The notes below the pieces were generated by a model. That model saw nothing but the letters and a program-made list of their open reading frames with translations, had not been told where the DNA came from and did not search any database. A stretch of DNA of 64,000 bases, from assembly GCA_022225965.2 (NCBI GenBank), contig JAKJXP020000087.1, forward strand, positions 1 to 64,000, given 5' to 3'. The stretch comes from Diatrype stigma. Taxonomy: Eukaryota > Ascomycota > Sordariomycetes > Xylariales > Diatrypaceae. A program made the position numbers and the translations under genes. Shown in pieces: positions 10,104-21,624 of this stretch; position 1 is the first letter of the stretch, and the number at the start of each line of letters is the position of its first letter.

Positions 10104-12266
10104 GGTGATTTTTCAGCTACTGCTTCTGCGTATTGGAGCAATTGGCCAGTTCAAGGTGATCGGTCGTGTAACCGAGGGTCGTTTGCAAGAGAGGTGTATA
10201 AACTATGAGTATAAACTATGAGAAGTTTACGGCGAAATACCTACCTAGGAGGTAGGTAGGTACTGACTAAGTGACAGGTACTGCCAAACCAGTCATCATT
10301 TGATCAAGTTTTGTGCTGAGCTCCGATTTGCGGAGTTGCGGGGCAGGGGACGGGACAGGGGACTAACGTGCTCGGGAGGAGGGGTGATCTACCTCTAAAG
10401 TCTAGGCTGTCAGGGCCGTCTAGGCGGTAACATGGGTAACTTGAACCAGATTGCGGGGGCAGCGGGGGGGGTAGCTTGGGCCGGGTTTTGTATTATACAT
10501 ACAGAAATTAGGTACCTATCCATGTAAGTCGAGTATACTGTATTGACATCTGCCCGGCTGAATTCACCTAGGAGAAACACTTCTCACGTATAACTTTGCA
10601 ATGAGCTGATTATTTCGATAAATAGTTAAAGGCTTCTTGTAGTTTCAAATATGTGGTTTTGTTATCGAGATAATAGATTCCTGTGGCATTTATGTTGTCG
10701 TAATCCACTGAGCTCCCGTCCGTTGTAGGTTACTCGGAGCCCTCACCCCTATTTTCCCTATCTATTGGACCCCTATTTCTCACCGGGGTCCCTTTCAAGT
10801 TTCGAGGGTCATATATGCATTGCTACGTCATGTTGTTGCAATGAGAGGAAGCCCATCGCGTTTCAAAGGCATAGTTGCATCGATGGAATAGCATACGATT
10901 GGCCATGGAATTGCCAGGGGATACTGTAGTAAGATGATATAGGGTCCACTTGGGTCTGTTCCATCTACTGATGATGAGAAGGTTTGCAGCTATATAAGGG
11001 GTTCTCGTCTTCTTCTTCCTTCTTCTTTCTTCCCCTCCATCTTCTGAGCCCAGTAGTTCTCCTGTCACTGCGAGAACCAAACCACCTTTAGGAATTCATA
11101 ACCTTTCCTTCCTAAGCCGGGTGAAACCTGAATATAAATACCACAGCAGAAGTCCAAACTAACTACAGCAACAACCGCAGTATCGGGCATGGAGCAATCG
11201 TCTACATAAAGATGACTTGGGCCTTAGCGCAGTCAGACGAATTCGGCCTGTGTCGATGCTATGAGTGTGTAAGCATATTGCACACCTCATCTTCCGACTG
11301 CAGTTACTCCTAAGAGATTTCCTATAGATGCCACTAATTCGACTAATCGAACAGATTTAATCATCTTCACCGAGGTCCAGGACATGGATGAGTAGATTGA
11401 GACAAACCTCGAGCTGCCTTAGCATCTCCTAGTCTACTGACTCTACTCTGCTGGATATAATCTTGTATTGACTGGGGCTTCCAGAATCCAGTCACATGTC
11501 AATGTGTATCGTCAAATTTACCATCGAAGTGGTTCTAGAACTCCGCCGCGGGAACTAGTAATGACAAGTTAGTTTGCAGTATTATATTCAAATTCTCACT
11601 TAAGACGCGCTCGTAGTAAGATCAACACGGGCCAATCACTGAACTCCAGACTATCCGTACGACAGTACTCAGCTTCTCTTACCGGAGACATCCGTCAAGG
11701 AATGGCCCGACACGATGGCGCCTTCTCGCCTACCGTCGGATAGCTCCTGCAAATTGCTGCAATGAAAAGTTTTCGTTGCCTCAGCCTCTTCGCACAATCC
11801 ATGGGATTTCTGGCGTAGGTTTCTTTTACGCAATCGTTATGTCCCAAAGAGGCATGTCATATTGGCCTGAGCGTTAACCAGGTTCTCGGCAAGGCGTGGT
11901 TCTGCGTTTCGATGGGGCCCAGGCGATGACGCCTTCGTCTACTAAAATTTCGAAACCTATGAAACGTCCCCTTTTCGACCTATAAGGCCGAGATGAGATG
12001 TAAGCTCGGACAACGCGATCACGTACGAATACGTGATCATTCGAAAAGAAAGAAAAAAAAAAAAAAAAACTTGGTGGAGGCAACAAATGCATGTTACACT
12101 ATTCAGAGACTCATAAAACATGAAGCTTTTTCATTGCTGCGCTTCTTTCCTTTTTAAATCTGACCGGCATAACTTCCAATTCGTAGAAAGCTCTCAGTGA
12201 GCTTACTTTGTGTTTCATTCATTCGTCCACGTTGATTTGGTCGTGCTTCACGACAGCTATCTCATA
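10104..12266. other. Intergenic region between divergent aminotransferase and permease
   Basis: About 2.2 kb without a supported gene. It holds a perfect TACCTACCT/AGGTAGGTA hairpin (10238-10258), a pyrimidine-rich tract near 11,010 and an A-run near 12,053-12,069. It would include both promoters. Confidence 0.5.
10238..10258. repeat. TACCTACCT hairpin
   Basis: A perfect 9-bp inverted repeat, TACCTACCT-AGG-AGGTAGGTA, 135 bp upstream of the aminotransferase start. TAGGTA/TACCTA words recur in many spacers of this window. Confidence 0.6.
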
Positions 12267-14018
12267 ATGTCGAACAAGTCAACTGCACCCATAGCAACAA
12301 CTTCACCCTCGTCAAAAGATGGGGATTCGACGGGTGATATCCCAGCCTATGATACAGGTATGTAAAACATAGTCATCCTCTTTCGCGAACTCCCCTTTTT
12401 GGTATTATACCCAGTCGACATAGACATACTGACATCGAGAGTCATATAGAGGAGCTGCAGAATGCGCGCGACCAAAAGCGCCAGATCGGCATATTCTCCG
12501 CCATCTTCCTCATCTTCAACCGCGTCATCGGTACCGGCATCTTCGCCACGCCCGGCGCCATCCTGTCCCTGTCCGGCAGCGTGGGGCTCTCCCTGTTCAT
12601 ATGGGTCGCGGGCATGCTGATCGCGGCGGCCGGGACGGCGGTCTATCTCGAGTTCGGCACCGCCATCCCCAAGAACGGCGGGGAGAAGAACTACCTGGAG
12701 TACGTGTACCGGAAGCCGAAGTTCCTGACCACGGGCCTCTATACCGGCTATGTCGTGCTGCTCGGTTGGGCGGCTAGCAACTCGGTAGTCTTCGGCGAGT
12801 ACATCCTCCATGCCGCCAATGTCGAGGTGGATCGGTGGAATCAGCGTGGTATCGGATTCGCCTGCGTGACCGTCGCCTTCTTGATACATGGGTTGGCCTT
12901 GAAATGGGGGTAAGCAATAATCCACTGTTCCAGCGATTAAGCACCGTGTGCTGTATACTAGAGACTTGAGCGCTAACTCTGCCCCCTATAGTTTGCGCCT
13001 ACAAAACCTGCTGGGATCCATCAAGCTCATCATCATCCTGATCATCGTAGTATCCGGCTGGGTCGCCCTCGGCGGCGGTGTCAAGCTCGACAAGAAGCCA
13101 GATAACTTCACCAACGCGTTTGAGGGAACCACCGGCAGCGCGTATGGCGTCGTCACTGCCCTATACAACGTCATTTGGTCGTACATCGGCTACAGCAACG
13201 CCAACTACGCCCTGAGCGAGACGAGGAACCCTGTGCGGACGCTGCGGATCGCGGCCCCGACGGCGATCGCCTCCGTGGCGGTCCTGTACATGCTGGTCAA
13301 CGTGGCGTACTTCGCGGCGGTGCCCAAGGAGGAGATCCTCTCGTCGGGGCGGCTGGTGGCGGCGTCGCTGTTCCGCAACGTGTTCGGCGAGCGGGCCGAG
13401 CGGGCGCTGTCGGTCTTCGTGGCGCTGTCCGCCTTCGGCAACGTGCTCAGCGTCATCTTCTCGCAGGGCCGTCTGGTGCAAGAGCTCGGGCGCGAGGGCA
13501 TCCTGCCCTTCTCGCGATTCTGGGCCAGCAACCGGCCGTTCAACGCGCCGCTCGCCGGGCTCTTCGAGCACTGGCTCGTGTCCGTCATCATCATGATGGC
13601 ACCGCCGCCGGGCGACGCCTACAACTTCATCCTCAACGTCATTTCATACCCGCTAGCTATCGTCAACGCCTTCGTCGCCGGCGGCCTGCTGTACCTGTAC
13701 CTCAACCGCAAGGCCTGGAGCTGGAACCCCCCCATCAGCGCCACTTTGCCGGTCGTCGTTTTCTTCTTGCTCAGCAACATATATCTCGTCGTTGCCCCTT
13801 TTGTCCCTCCACCGTCCCCGGACCAGAACGCGTACGAGACCCTACCCTACTGGATCCACTGTGTGGTGGGATTCGGCATCATCTTCGCCGGTGGGCTCTA
13901 CTGGCTTGTCTGGGCCATAATTTTGCCCAAGCTTGGCAAGTACGAGCTTGTACGGGAAACTGTTGTCGATGGTATTGATGGCTGGGAGAGAAATGTGTTT
14001 ATCAGACGACCGTTGTGA
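12267..14018 (+). CDS. MUP1-type high-affinity methionine/amino-acid permease (APC family)
   Basis: Plasma-membrane amino-acid importer of the LAT/APC superfamily. Exons 12267-12357, 12450-12909 and 12992-14018 join in frame to 525 residues. The first exon encodes a polar Ser/Thr-rich cytosolic tail. TM1 carries FNRVIGTGIFATPG, the consensus substrate-binding helix of the family, followed by the EFGTAIPKNGGEKNYLEY segment typical of MUP1-like proteins. About twelve hydrophobic segments follow. Introns are 92 and 82 bp; the first has a CTGAC branch site. The closest characterised relatives would be methionine permeases, but substrate cannot be read from sequence. It diverges from a branched-chain aminotransferase. 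Confidence 0.92.
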
Positions 14019-14533
14019 CATGGATGACCATAGGAAGCATTATAGAGTGGTGTTCAAAGAATTATTTTAGGAGTTTGATCTCTCACCGTAGATCGTTACT
14101 GCGCTCTTCAAAATCAGAGAGTTGTCCCATACGTAAGAATAAATATAATCAAAATTGAAAATAAATATATGGTCATACAGAAGGAAAATGGTCGATCTCC
14201 AGTCTAAGGAGCAGCAGGGCTCTACATATAATATGCGCCAAACCTCTAGGTCCCGATCACCGTATTTTGTAATCCTTGCCCCCCTATCACGGGGGAGTTA
14301 GGATTACATATCCAGACCCGGATTCCGAAAGGTCAGATATGTCTGTAACCTCTACTTCTGATTTGACATATCGTCATTGTATTCAAGTACTTGTATGTGC
14401 TTGATTTGATTTGTACTAGACTAGCGACCCTTAAAGCGAAGAGGCATGCAACGATGAAGCCTTGACCCTTATGCCCCAATATCCCAAGTTTCCATTCAAC
14501 CTGGAGATTTCACCCTCAATTACAGAAGCCACA
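14019..14533. other. Convergent intergenic spacer
   Basis: About 515 bp between the 3' ends of the permease and the secreted protein gene. A CCCCCTATCACGGGGG hairpin near 14,280 could help terminate transcription. Nothing else is evident. Confidence 0.4.
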
Positions 14534-15343
14534 TCATCTCCCGCAGTTGGGGGCCCCACACACGGTGAGCTCGTGAATGTTGTGGATCGTGCCCCCCTCG
14601 ACCCGGATGAAGTTGCTGCTGGGCGTGCCGTCGGGCGCGGTGAGGTCGATGAAGGGGAAGTCGTTGAAGATGTCGAGTCCGCCGACCTCCTCGTCGATGA
14701 CGTACCGGCGGTGGCCGATGGTGAAGTCCTCGGGGAACTGGGGCATGGTGCACGTGTTGGTGGAGGGGCTCCGCTCGCCGGTGTAGGCGCCGCCCTCGAG
14801 CCGCGCGCAGGGCGTCCCGTACGGCACCGTGACGCTCGCGTCGGTCCAGCTGTCGAGGTACGCGTCGCCGGCCGCCTGGATGACGTCGCGGCTGTCGCGG
14901 TCGGCCTCGGGGATCGGGTCCCACTTCTCCTGCTTGGTCCAGTACAGGTGGCTCGTCGCGTTGAACAGCCAGTCGCCCGCGTCCGTGACCACCGACTGGA
15001 TCGTCGTGATCTGCTCGCCCGTCAGGAGCATCCGCGTGTGGATGACGTACGGGTGCGCACCGCTGGCCGCCGACAGCTCCGTGAACGTGGCGCACTGCGT
15101 TGTATCGAGTAGGCTGCGGTCGAAGTCGATGGCGATGGGTTGGCTGAGTACGCCCGCTGTGATGTCCGTGGGCACGTCGTTCTCCGTGTAGCTCACGTTG
15201 CTGGCCAGGGAGGCGAAGGTGGGCTCTCCCGCGGTCTGCGCCTGGACGTACGCCGCGGTGGCCGCTTCGAGCAGCTCTCGGCTGCATGCCGCGGCCGCTT
15301 GGGTCGCGAGGCCCATGCACACTAGGATAATCGAATGCATCAT
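14534..15343 (-). CDS. Secreted protein, DUF8021-like
   Basis: Single exon, 269 residues, starting at the second of several overlapping Met/Val codons. The N-terminus is a clear signal peptide (MMHSIILVCMGLATQAAAA) with mature protein from about CSRELLEAA. The body has an LTGEQITTIQSVVTDAGDW segment, a WDPIPEADRDSR segment and a C-terminal GTIHNIHELTVCGAPNC tail. That pattern matches a widespread fungal secreted family I know as DUF8021, with no established activity. A few cysteines and NxS/T sites suggest an extracellular, glycosylated product. The family label is from memory of the pattern. Confidence 0.75.
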   Translation of the reverse strand: MMHSIILVCMGLATQAAAACSRELLEAATAAYVQAQTAGEPTFASLASNVSYTENDVPTDITAGVLSQPIAIDFDRSLLDTTQCATFTELSAASGAHPYVIHTRMLLTGEQITTIQSVVTDAGDWLFNATSHLYWTKQEKWDPIPEADRDSRDVIQAAGDAYLDSWTDASVTVPYGTPCARLEGGAYTGERSPSTNTCTMPQFPEDFTIGHRRYVIDEEVGGLDIFNDFPFIDLTAPDGTPSSNFIRVEGGTIHNIHELTVCGAPNCGR

Positions 15344-17133
15344 CACGACTTTTTAGCTGGGGATAGTTGAAAAGCCCCGGCGCGTCCTTGTTCTCGAGGT
15401 TGTCAACTCATTTTGTAGGCGGAACGGTGGAACAGACACGTTCTGGAATCCTGCATAAAACCGCGTAGTTCGGCCTATATTCCCGGCTTAAGTCCAAGAT
15501 CACGGCACTTGAGGACAAGTTCCAGGTTGTAACCCTCTTCACGCCGGTACTGGTCTGTTATACTACCATGTCTCTCTTGAGTGGCTAACTTGGATGGCTG
15601 TCCACTATCGCTATGGTTGCTATGTTATTGGCTTGGCTTGGCATTCGCAAAAGTACTTCCATGGCCGCTCACAAATAGTGAAAATTACATGGGTACGTAG
15701 GTATCAAGTAAGCCCATTCCTGGAACACCGCAGTCTGCCTGTTTGAGGTGCATAGTGGTCAATTTAGCCGCGATCTCTGAGAAATATTAGACTCCAGTGC
15801 CCAGATGGGATAAGCCGACATGGTGTCAGTTATATATACTGGCAGTGAGCATGGCATAGTCTTGTTGCATTCGAAAGCGAGATATTCATCAGCACTCGGA
15901 GCTTTGGTAACGAAGGGAGAAGGGTCTAATCTAGAGGAATCGTTATATGACCAACGGGTTCTTATTCTTGTCATTGTGATAGATTATAGGGTGAAGAAGT
16001 GGCGGGTCTGTCCCCATATGGCCAACGAGGGTTCAATACCGAACGGCACAGTGTTAGTCACCGGGCCCGGTTACATGGCCGGCTAATTTAGCCGGTATGC
16101 CGGAACACGGATGTATATTAAGTTATTATGTAGATACACAGGTCATGCCAGGAAACGTTGAATTCGTTATTACTCTAAATCGTTCCGCTGAAGTGAGCGT
16201 GATCAACTCGTCTACCATGCGTTGTTATGGGTCTAACCTGTTGATTAACAAATCAAATGCTCCCATTGCGAAGAGTCCAGCTTTGGTGGTGCTATGTAGG
16301 GGCTACAATAGGAGAGCTTGGATTACATAACCAGGTGGTCGGTACCTAGTGACTTGGCACACTGTATATATAGAGCTATTTTGCCCCTTAGACTTAGGTA
16401 GAGACTGCTTCTTTTCCTCGGTATGACAAAATCTGTATCCAAATCCATCCCTATCTGTGATCTTCTGAATGCAATACTTGCCTTCTCGCTACCCCTGATT
16501 ACGTACGCAACTCAAGACAAGATCCAACCGCATGTCGACCAAGTACTCGATAAATATGATCAACCCTGGAATAACTCGAGTAGATTACCCACGCAAGGGG
16601 ATAGCCCGCCCGCGGATGTGGTGGAGAGCTCGGGATCCAGTCAACTAACGGAAAACACCCATGGAAGGGTAGCAGTAGACTCATCCAGTAAGCAGCATCA
16701 CCGGGATGGCCACGTGCATAGCGGAAGGAGCTGGTGGTCGTCTCCTATGGCACTCCGGAGAAGAGGGTAGAAGAAGCCTCGGGATGAAGAGGACGGGCTC
16801 GAGATCAGTTAGAGCGCACCGCAATCACCTATTTGTAGCCTCACTACCGAGGTGAAAGAGAAAAACGGGAAGAACCGATAAGAAACCCAGTTCGGGGTAA
16901 CTTGCATATCTATACATAGAAGTCTGAAGATAATCAAGATAACGTATCTGTTTGCGGCCCAAGGGAAACAAAACACCAGACTTGCACCATAACACCATCA
17001 CCATTTCACCACCACGCCATGCATTCTCTCATCCGCCCCCTTGTTTCTCCCACCGGCACAACCCTCTCTCTATCAACTCCTCACTCCATAGCTTTCTTTC
17101 TTTCATCCTAAGTGTAAGTAGTCTTAAACCCAC
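15344..17133. other. Spacer with no firm gene
   Basis: About 1.8 kb. Apart from the doubtful small ORF at 16,423 it shows only short unconserved open frames, and no RNA gene pattern is evident. Confidence 0.4.
16423..16770 (+). CDS. Doubtful small protein, possibly secreted
   Basis: A 115-codon frame begins MTKSVSKSIPICDLL and continues with a hydrophobic run (NAILAFSLPLITYA) that could be a signal peptide, then a polar Ser/His-rich tail. No domain is recognisable and no intron was found. A TATA-like TATATATAG lies about 60 bp upstream. It could be a small lineage-specific secreted protein or chance. Confidence 0.2.
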   Translation: MTKSVSKSIPICDLLNAILAFSLPLITYATQDKIQPHVDQVLDKYDQPWNNSSRLPTQGDSPPADVVESSGSSQLTENTHGRVAVDSSSKQHHRDGHVHSGRSWWSSPMALRRRG

Positions 17134-17475
17134 TCACGCCGCCACCTCACCGCTCGCGACCTCCTCGACGACCCACTTGACAGGTGGCAGCTTCGAGTAA
17201 TTGGGGAGGTCGGCAGCGGCGGCGGCGCGATCGGCCTCGGTACCGGGGGCAGTCAGGGCGGCGATGCTAGCGAGGTCGTCGAACTCGAGGAGCACCACAA
17301 CCTCCCAGTCGCCCGCGGCCCCTCCCGGCGCGGCGCGCGCGTCCTTGGTCACGCGCCAGCGCCGGAGCCCGGCCTTCTTGATGGGCGGCAGCGCGAGCGC
17401 GAGGTGCGAGCTGACGTAGTAGTCGAGGTTGATCTCCGCGCCGCGGGGGTAGGCGAGGATGAGCGTCGCTGGCAT
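17134..17475 (-). CDS. EthD-domain small protein
   Basis: Single exon, 113 residues, the usual size of single-domain EthD proteins, which fold as dimeric ferredoxin-like alpha+beta barrels. The N-terminal strand and helix read MPATLILAYPRGAEINLDYY, then SHLALALPPIKKAGLRRWRV, the conserved Y-x3-H element of the family. The C-terminus PNYSKLPPVKWVVEEV is also typical. Function is not established for most members; some assist redox or aromatic degradation systems. The start codon is immediately preceded by a run of A on the coding strand. Confidence 0.85.
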   Translation of the reverse strand: MPATLILAYPRGAEINLDYYVSSHLALALPPIKKAGLRRWRVTKDARAAPGGAAGDWEVVVLLEFDDLASIAALTAPGTEADRAAAAADLPNYSKLPPVKWVVEEVASGEVAA

Positions 17476-18547
17476 TTTTTTTTTTTTTTGTTTGTTGGTT
17501 GGTTAGTTTGAGGGGTCTTTGTTGAAGGGGTAGTCTACCTAGGTAGGTAAGGCTTCGTTTGGGTTTGGTAGGAAGTGGGGAAATGGATGGATGGAAGACA
17601 ATCAATGGTGTAATGTTTCACAAGAGACTTTGGTGGCTTGGTTGATGGACGAATGTTGGCCTTGGCGAACTTGTAAGTTGGTAGGGTAAGGCAAGTAAGT
17701 AGGTAGGTGGTGATCTTGTATAACTTTGACAATATCGAATAGACCTACAACCAGGTGGACTTTCGCTTGACTTTTATACTTAAAACCTTCCTTGATCTCG
17801 CCTTATCCAGGCTCCATCGACCGAGGTCGAAACTTCCATTATTAATGCATCCTCAAAGATATTCGCAGAGGGACTTTGTAATGCTGGTGTTACTACGTAT
17901 ATACGGAGATGTCGGACGCTAGTCCAGAGCTGGAAAACATTTCCGTATTAGGCAGACCTCGGTTGCTTCGTCGTCTGCCTTTCGTCATTATGTCGATTGG
18001 TAAGTTTTGTCAACTAGTTTCTTTCAGGGGCTAACCAGGGGCTAAACTTATAGCGTTGTGCCAGTAAGACGTCACCAGCAACCATCGAATCGAACTGCAT
18101 CATCTGTGTATAGTAGGTAATAGTAGGTAGTTGGTTTATCTTTAGGTGGTTTAGATTTATGGATTCGTAGCGGAGTAATTCTATTCTGCAAAACGATACC
18201 AGACGTAACCCAGCGACGGAGGTGTGCATCAGTCATATTAACTCCTTAACTCAGTGTATCCCCCATCCTTGGTATCGACCATTGGTGCCACCATATCCAT
18301 TCGCTTCATGCCTGTCGTAAAAAATGCCCATTGCTAGCTCTAGTCTACAGCCGAAAGTGAAACATACACCACAAATTTGGCCCCCTGTGGGCAAGTGAAG
18401 GAAATCCGCATCGCAAAGAGGGCCTCTGTATTCGCCATGTCTCATCACTTCATCATCCGTGAAACGCAAGTATAAATACACCCGAGTAGAACCCGAGAGG
18501 AAGATTTCGTAAGCGGCGACACCTGGCACTCGCCGATGCGCGAGCGC
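17476..18547. other. Spacer between EthD gene and TPS3-like gene
   Basis: About 1.07 kb without a supported gene. It begins with a T-run (plus strand) and contains several TAGGTAGGT words around 17,535 and 17,695. Confidence 0.45.
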
Positions 18548-21500
18548 CTATGACAGCCCAGCAAGTTTCTGCAATGTCACTAGAACACCTACAAAACGTT
18601 TAGTATATCGCATAGTATGCTATCAGGGGCTTCAACTCACCGCTAACCCCCTGTGTCAGGGTAGCCTTGGCCTCAGTGTTGCGATTGCCCAAGCTGACAG
18701 TGACAGCGTCCTTAACAGAGCCATCCCTGTTCAGACTATTGGCCCATTTGAAGACCTTTTCGTCCTCACGGCCGTCTCCAACGACCATGAGAAAGTCCGG
18801 TGAACCCTTTTCAGTCAGCTGGGCTTGGTACACTTTGGCGGCAGCATTCTCCTTTGTCCAGTCTATCGGTTCTGCAATCACGCAGTTTTCCAGTTGTGTA
18901 GCATGGACACGCTGTTCTTCACAGGATTCGTTGATGTGGCCCGTCCAGTCACTAGCCTGTCGTTGTGCTCGCTCGAAGTCCTCGGCGTTCTTGTAATGGA
19001 AGATCAGAGAACAACTCCGCTCCTCTATTTCCGAACCCGGGGTACGCTCGAGATAGTATTGAAGGATGGTCTTGACCGAGTCTTTGAAACTGGCAACTTT
19101 CTCTCGGTCCGCGAGATCAGTCCAAGAACTCTGTCCAGCTTGCCTTATGAAACAACCATTCTCAGCAATAAGGCCCAGGTTAGGGACCAGACGGAACAGT
19201 CGCTCGAGCTCTTGCGGCGTACGGCCAGACATGACATATATGGTATTACGAGTGTCTTCACAGAGATCGCCCAAGACACCAAGTGCACGCTAGACGGAGT
19301 TAGAATATCAGTTCATATAAGTAAGGCTTCTTCGAAACTCACCTGTGGGTTGATTGGAATGATTTCATTCATTGGGCCATAAGGTATCAGTGTACCCTCG
19401 AGATCAAGCAGGAAAAGACGCTTCTCGCTTTGGCTGTATTTCTGACCTAGCGTGTTTAGATTCAGCCGCGGAACTGAGGTTTGGTCATGAGAATGCTGTT
19501 CATCGTATGCGCGGTCAAGCTGCTGTAGGAACTCAGTGAACCAACGCCCACCGGTATGCTGGCGGACAATGTCGTGGAGAGAGGTCCATCTTCGCGACTT
19601 CTCCTCATCGGACATCTCGAGTGCTTGCTTGATAGCATCGGAGCATTGCCTGTAACTCCAAGGATTCACTGATAATTCCTTTCCGCCAAAAAGTGACGAG
19701 GTCCCAGTAAATTCGGAAAGAATTAGTGAGCCATGCTTCCTATCGGTAGATTTGCCGTCTTGGCAATGGATGAACTCGTGCGAAGTAAGGTTCATGCCCT
19801 CGCGTTGACTCGTAATCATGAGAGCGTCGGCGATGGTCAAAAGAGCAAGGTACTGGTGGTATGGAATATCTTGCTTCAAGTACAATACGGGTTGGTATGC
19901 AAGGCTAGCCCACGAGGAGTTCACTCTCGTGACGATATCGCTCACAGCTGCATCCAGATCACTCTTCTCAGTGGTAGAGAGCGCCACTTGGATAAGGACA
20001 ACTTTATCTCTCCACGACGGATTCTTGTTAAGAAACAATTCGTAAGAAAGGAGCTTCTGGCGGACGCCACGGACATGATCTAGCTTGTCGCGAGCCACGA
20101 TAATCTTCTTGTCCTTGTATCGATCTTTCATGATATCGACCCATTTCTTCACCTCGGCATCCTCGCGGTGAGCATCGAGTTCGATAGGGTCGATTCCAAT
20201 TGCATGATTTGTGACATTGACGAGGCGATCTTCGAGCTGGATGCCCTCTGTGGTCGCCTCTACTCCAAGAATTCGACTGCATGTCTGGAGGAAATGGCGG
20301 GTATATTCATGGATTTGAAAGCCAATCATATTGGCACCAAGCATACCCTCCAAAAGCTCTTTGCGGACAGCAAGGCACCTAAATACTTCGGAGGAGGGGA
20401 AGGCGACGTGCAGGAAGAGTCCAATCTTAGCATCAGGGATCTTCTTGCGGACCATGCCAGGAACAAGCAGTAGGTGGTAGTCGTGAACCCAGATTGTATC
20501 ACCGCGCTTCCAGTTCTTCACGATCTTATCTGCGAAGACTTGGTTGACGTTGACATAGAACTTCCACGAATGATCCTCAAAGGCCTTGCTCTTGGGGTTG
20601 TCCGGGATTTGGTAGTGGAAGACGGGCCAAAGAATCTGTTTGCAGAAATGGAGGTAGTGTCCGTCAAAGTCCTTGTCGGAGCAGAACACGGTCAACATGT
20701 TGTATTCGGTGGCAAGTCGGTCGTGAATGTCGTCCCTCTGCTGAGTACCGTCGAGAGCATCCGTAGGCATACCTAGGGTTCCTACCCACGTGTATTCTCC
20801 ATCGTACCCATCTCGTGCTGCAGCATCGGCAGCACTACGAAGACCGCCGTTCCCCTGCTCGGCATTCACAACGCGCCAGTTGGCGTTCGCGAAGACTCTG
20901 TCGTGGCTATCACTTCGTGTAGTCCGGGGTTGATAGATGCCCTGTCGTCCCAATTCCTTGGCTTTCTCAAAAGTATGGGACTGCTCAAAGACGGAAGCAT
21001 GGGGCGGCGTGCTGACGCGAGGTTGTGGCTGGTAGGTCTGGCGGCCCCATTGGGGTGATCCAGCATCTGTCGCTCTGAATTCCATGTCGTCGGAAGCGTG
21101 GATGCGTACGCCATCTTCGTTGACGAATGGACTATCTGAGATGGCTCCTTCATCGTCGGAAGGGGTGCTTGGAGGGGTGTTCGCAGGATGAGGTTGAAAG
21201 AGACTAGGTCGTGTATCGAGGACTGGACGAGCAGGCTTCTTGCCGGGTTTAGGCAGAGCTAGTTTGCGCTGCCCCCGGCCGATAGAAGGGGGCGCATCGG
21301 GAAGGTTGAAGTAGACAGTTTTAGGGAGGAATCTAGTATTATCGGAACTCAATCAGCTTCTGGGCTTAGAATCAACGCAGCCTGGCGTCCGGTGTCATGT
21401 ATGCCATGCCCTGTACACAGCGCACCAGAGCTTTCCGAGCATTTCATCTCGGTTCGGTGCAATGTACGAAGTGTGAAGTGGTATGGTATGAGGCAGGCAT

Positions 21501-21624
21501 GCCCAACCTAATCAATAGACTCCGGGCTCAAGTTCAAGTGGGGTTGCAGATTATTCCTCCTTAGGGTAATTATTAGGACGAGGTATTCGAAATGTACTTA
21601 CAATGATGCTATGAAGATGGTCAT
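18548..21624 (-). CDS. TPS3/TSL1-like trehalose-6-phosphate synthase complex subunit
   Basis: Glycosyltransferase family 20 protein with a C-terminal HAD phosphatase-like domain. Exons 21624-21602 (23 nt), 21332-19343, 19289-18641 and 18588-18548 join to 900 residues; the tiny first exon gives MTIFIASLFLPKTVYF, the standard N-terminus of this subunit. A Ser/Pro-rich linker precedes the GT20 part, which has WVGTLGMPTDAL, VHDYHLLLVPGM and SQREGMNLTSHEF. The phosphate-contacting YIKG element of active synthases is HVRG here, and the HAD DxDGT motif is DLEGT. These changes, known from regulatory Tps3/Tsl1 subunits, suggest a structural or regulatory role in the cytosolic trehalose complex. Introns are 269, 53 and 52 bp. 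Confidence 0.9.

Noticed and set aside
9237..10208. Long plus-strand open frame opposite the aminotransferase
   Set aside because: It is antisense to a well-supported gene in GC-rich DNA; its protein is a low-complexity Gly/Val/Asp/Arg string with no domain.
13161..13978. Open frames in other phases across the permease
   Set aside because: Frame shadows of the permease exon; composition is unlike a protein.
16000..16090. tRNA-like GGGTTCAATACC word
   Set aside because: No acceptor, D or anticodon stem could be paired around it.
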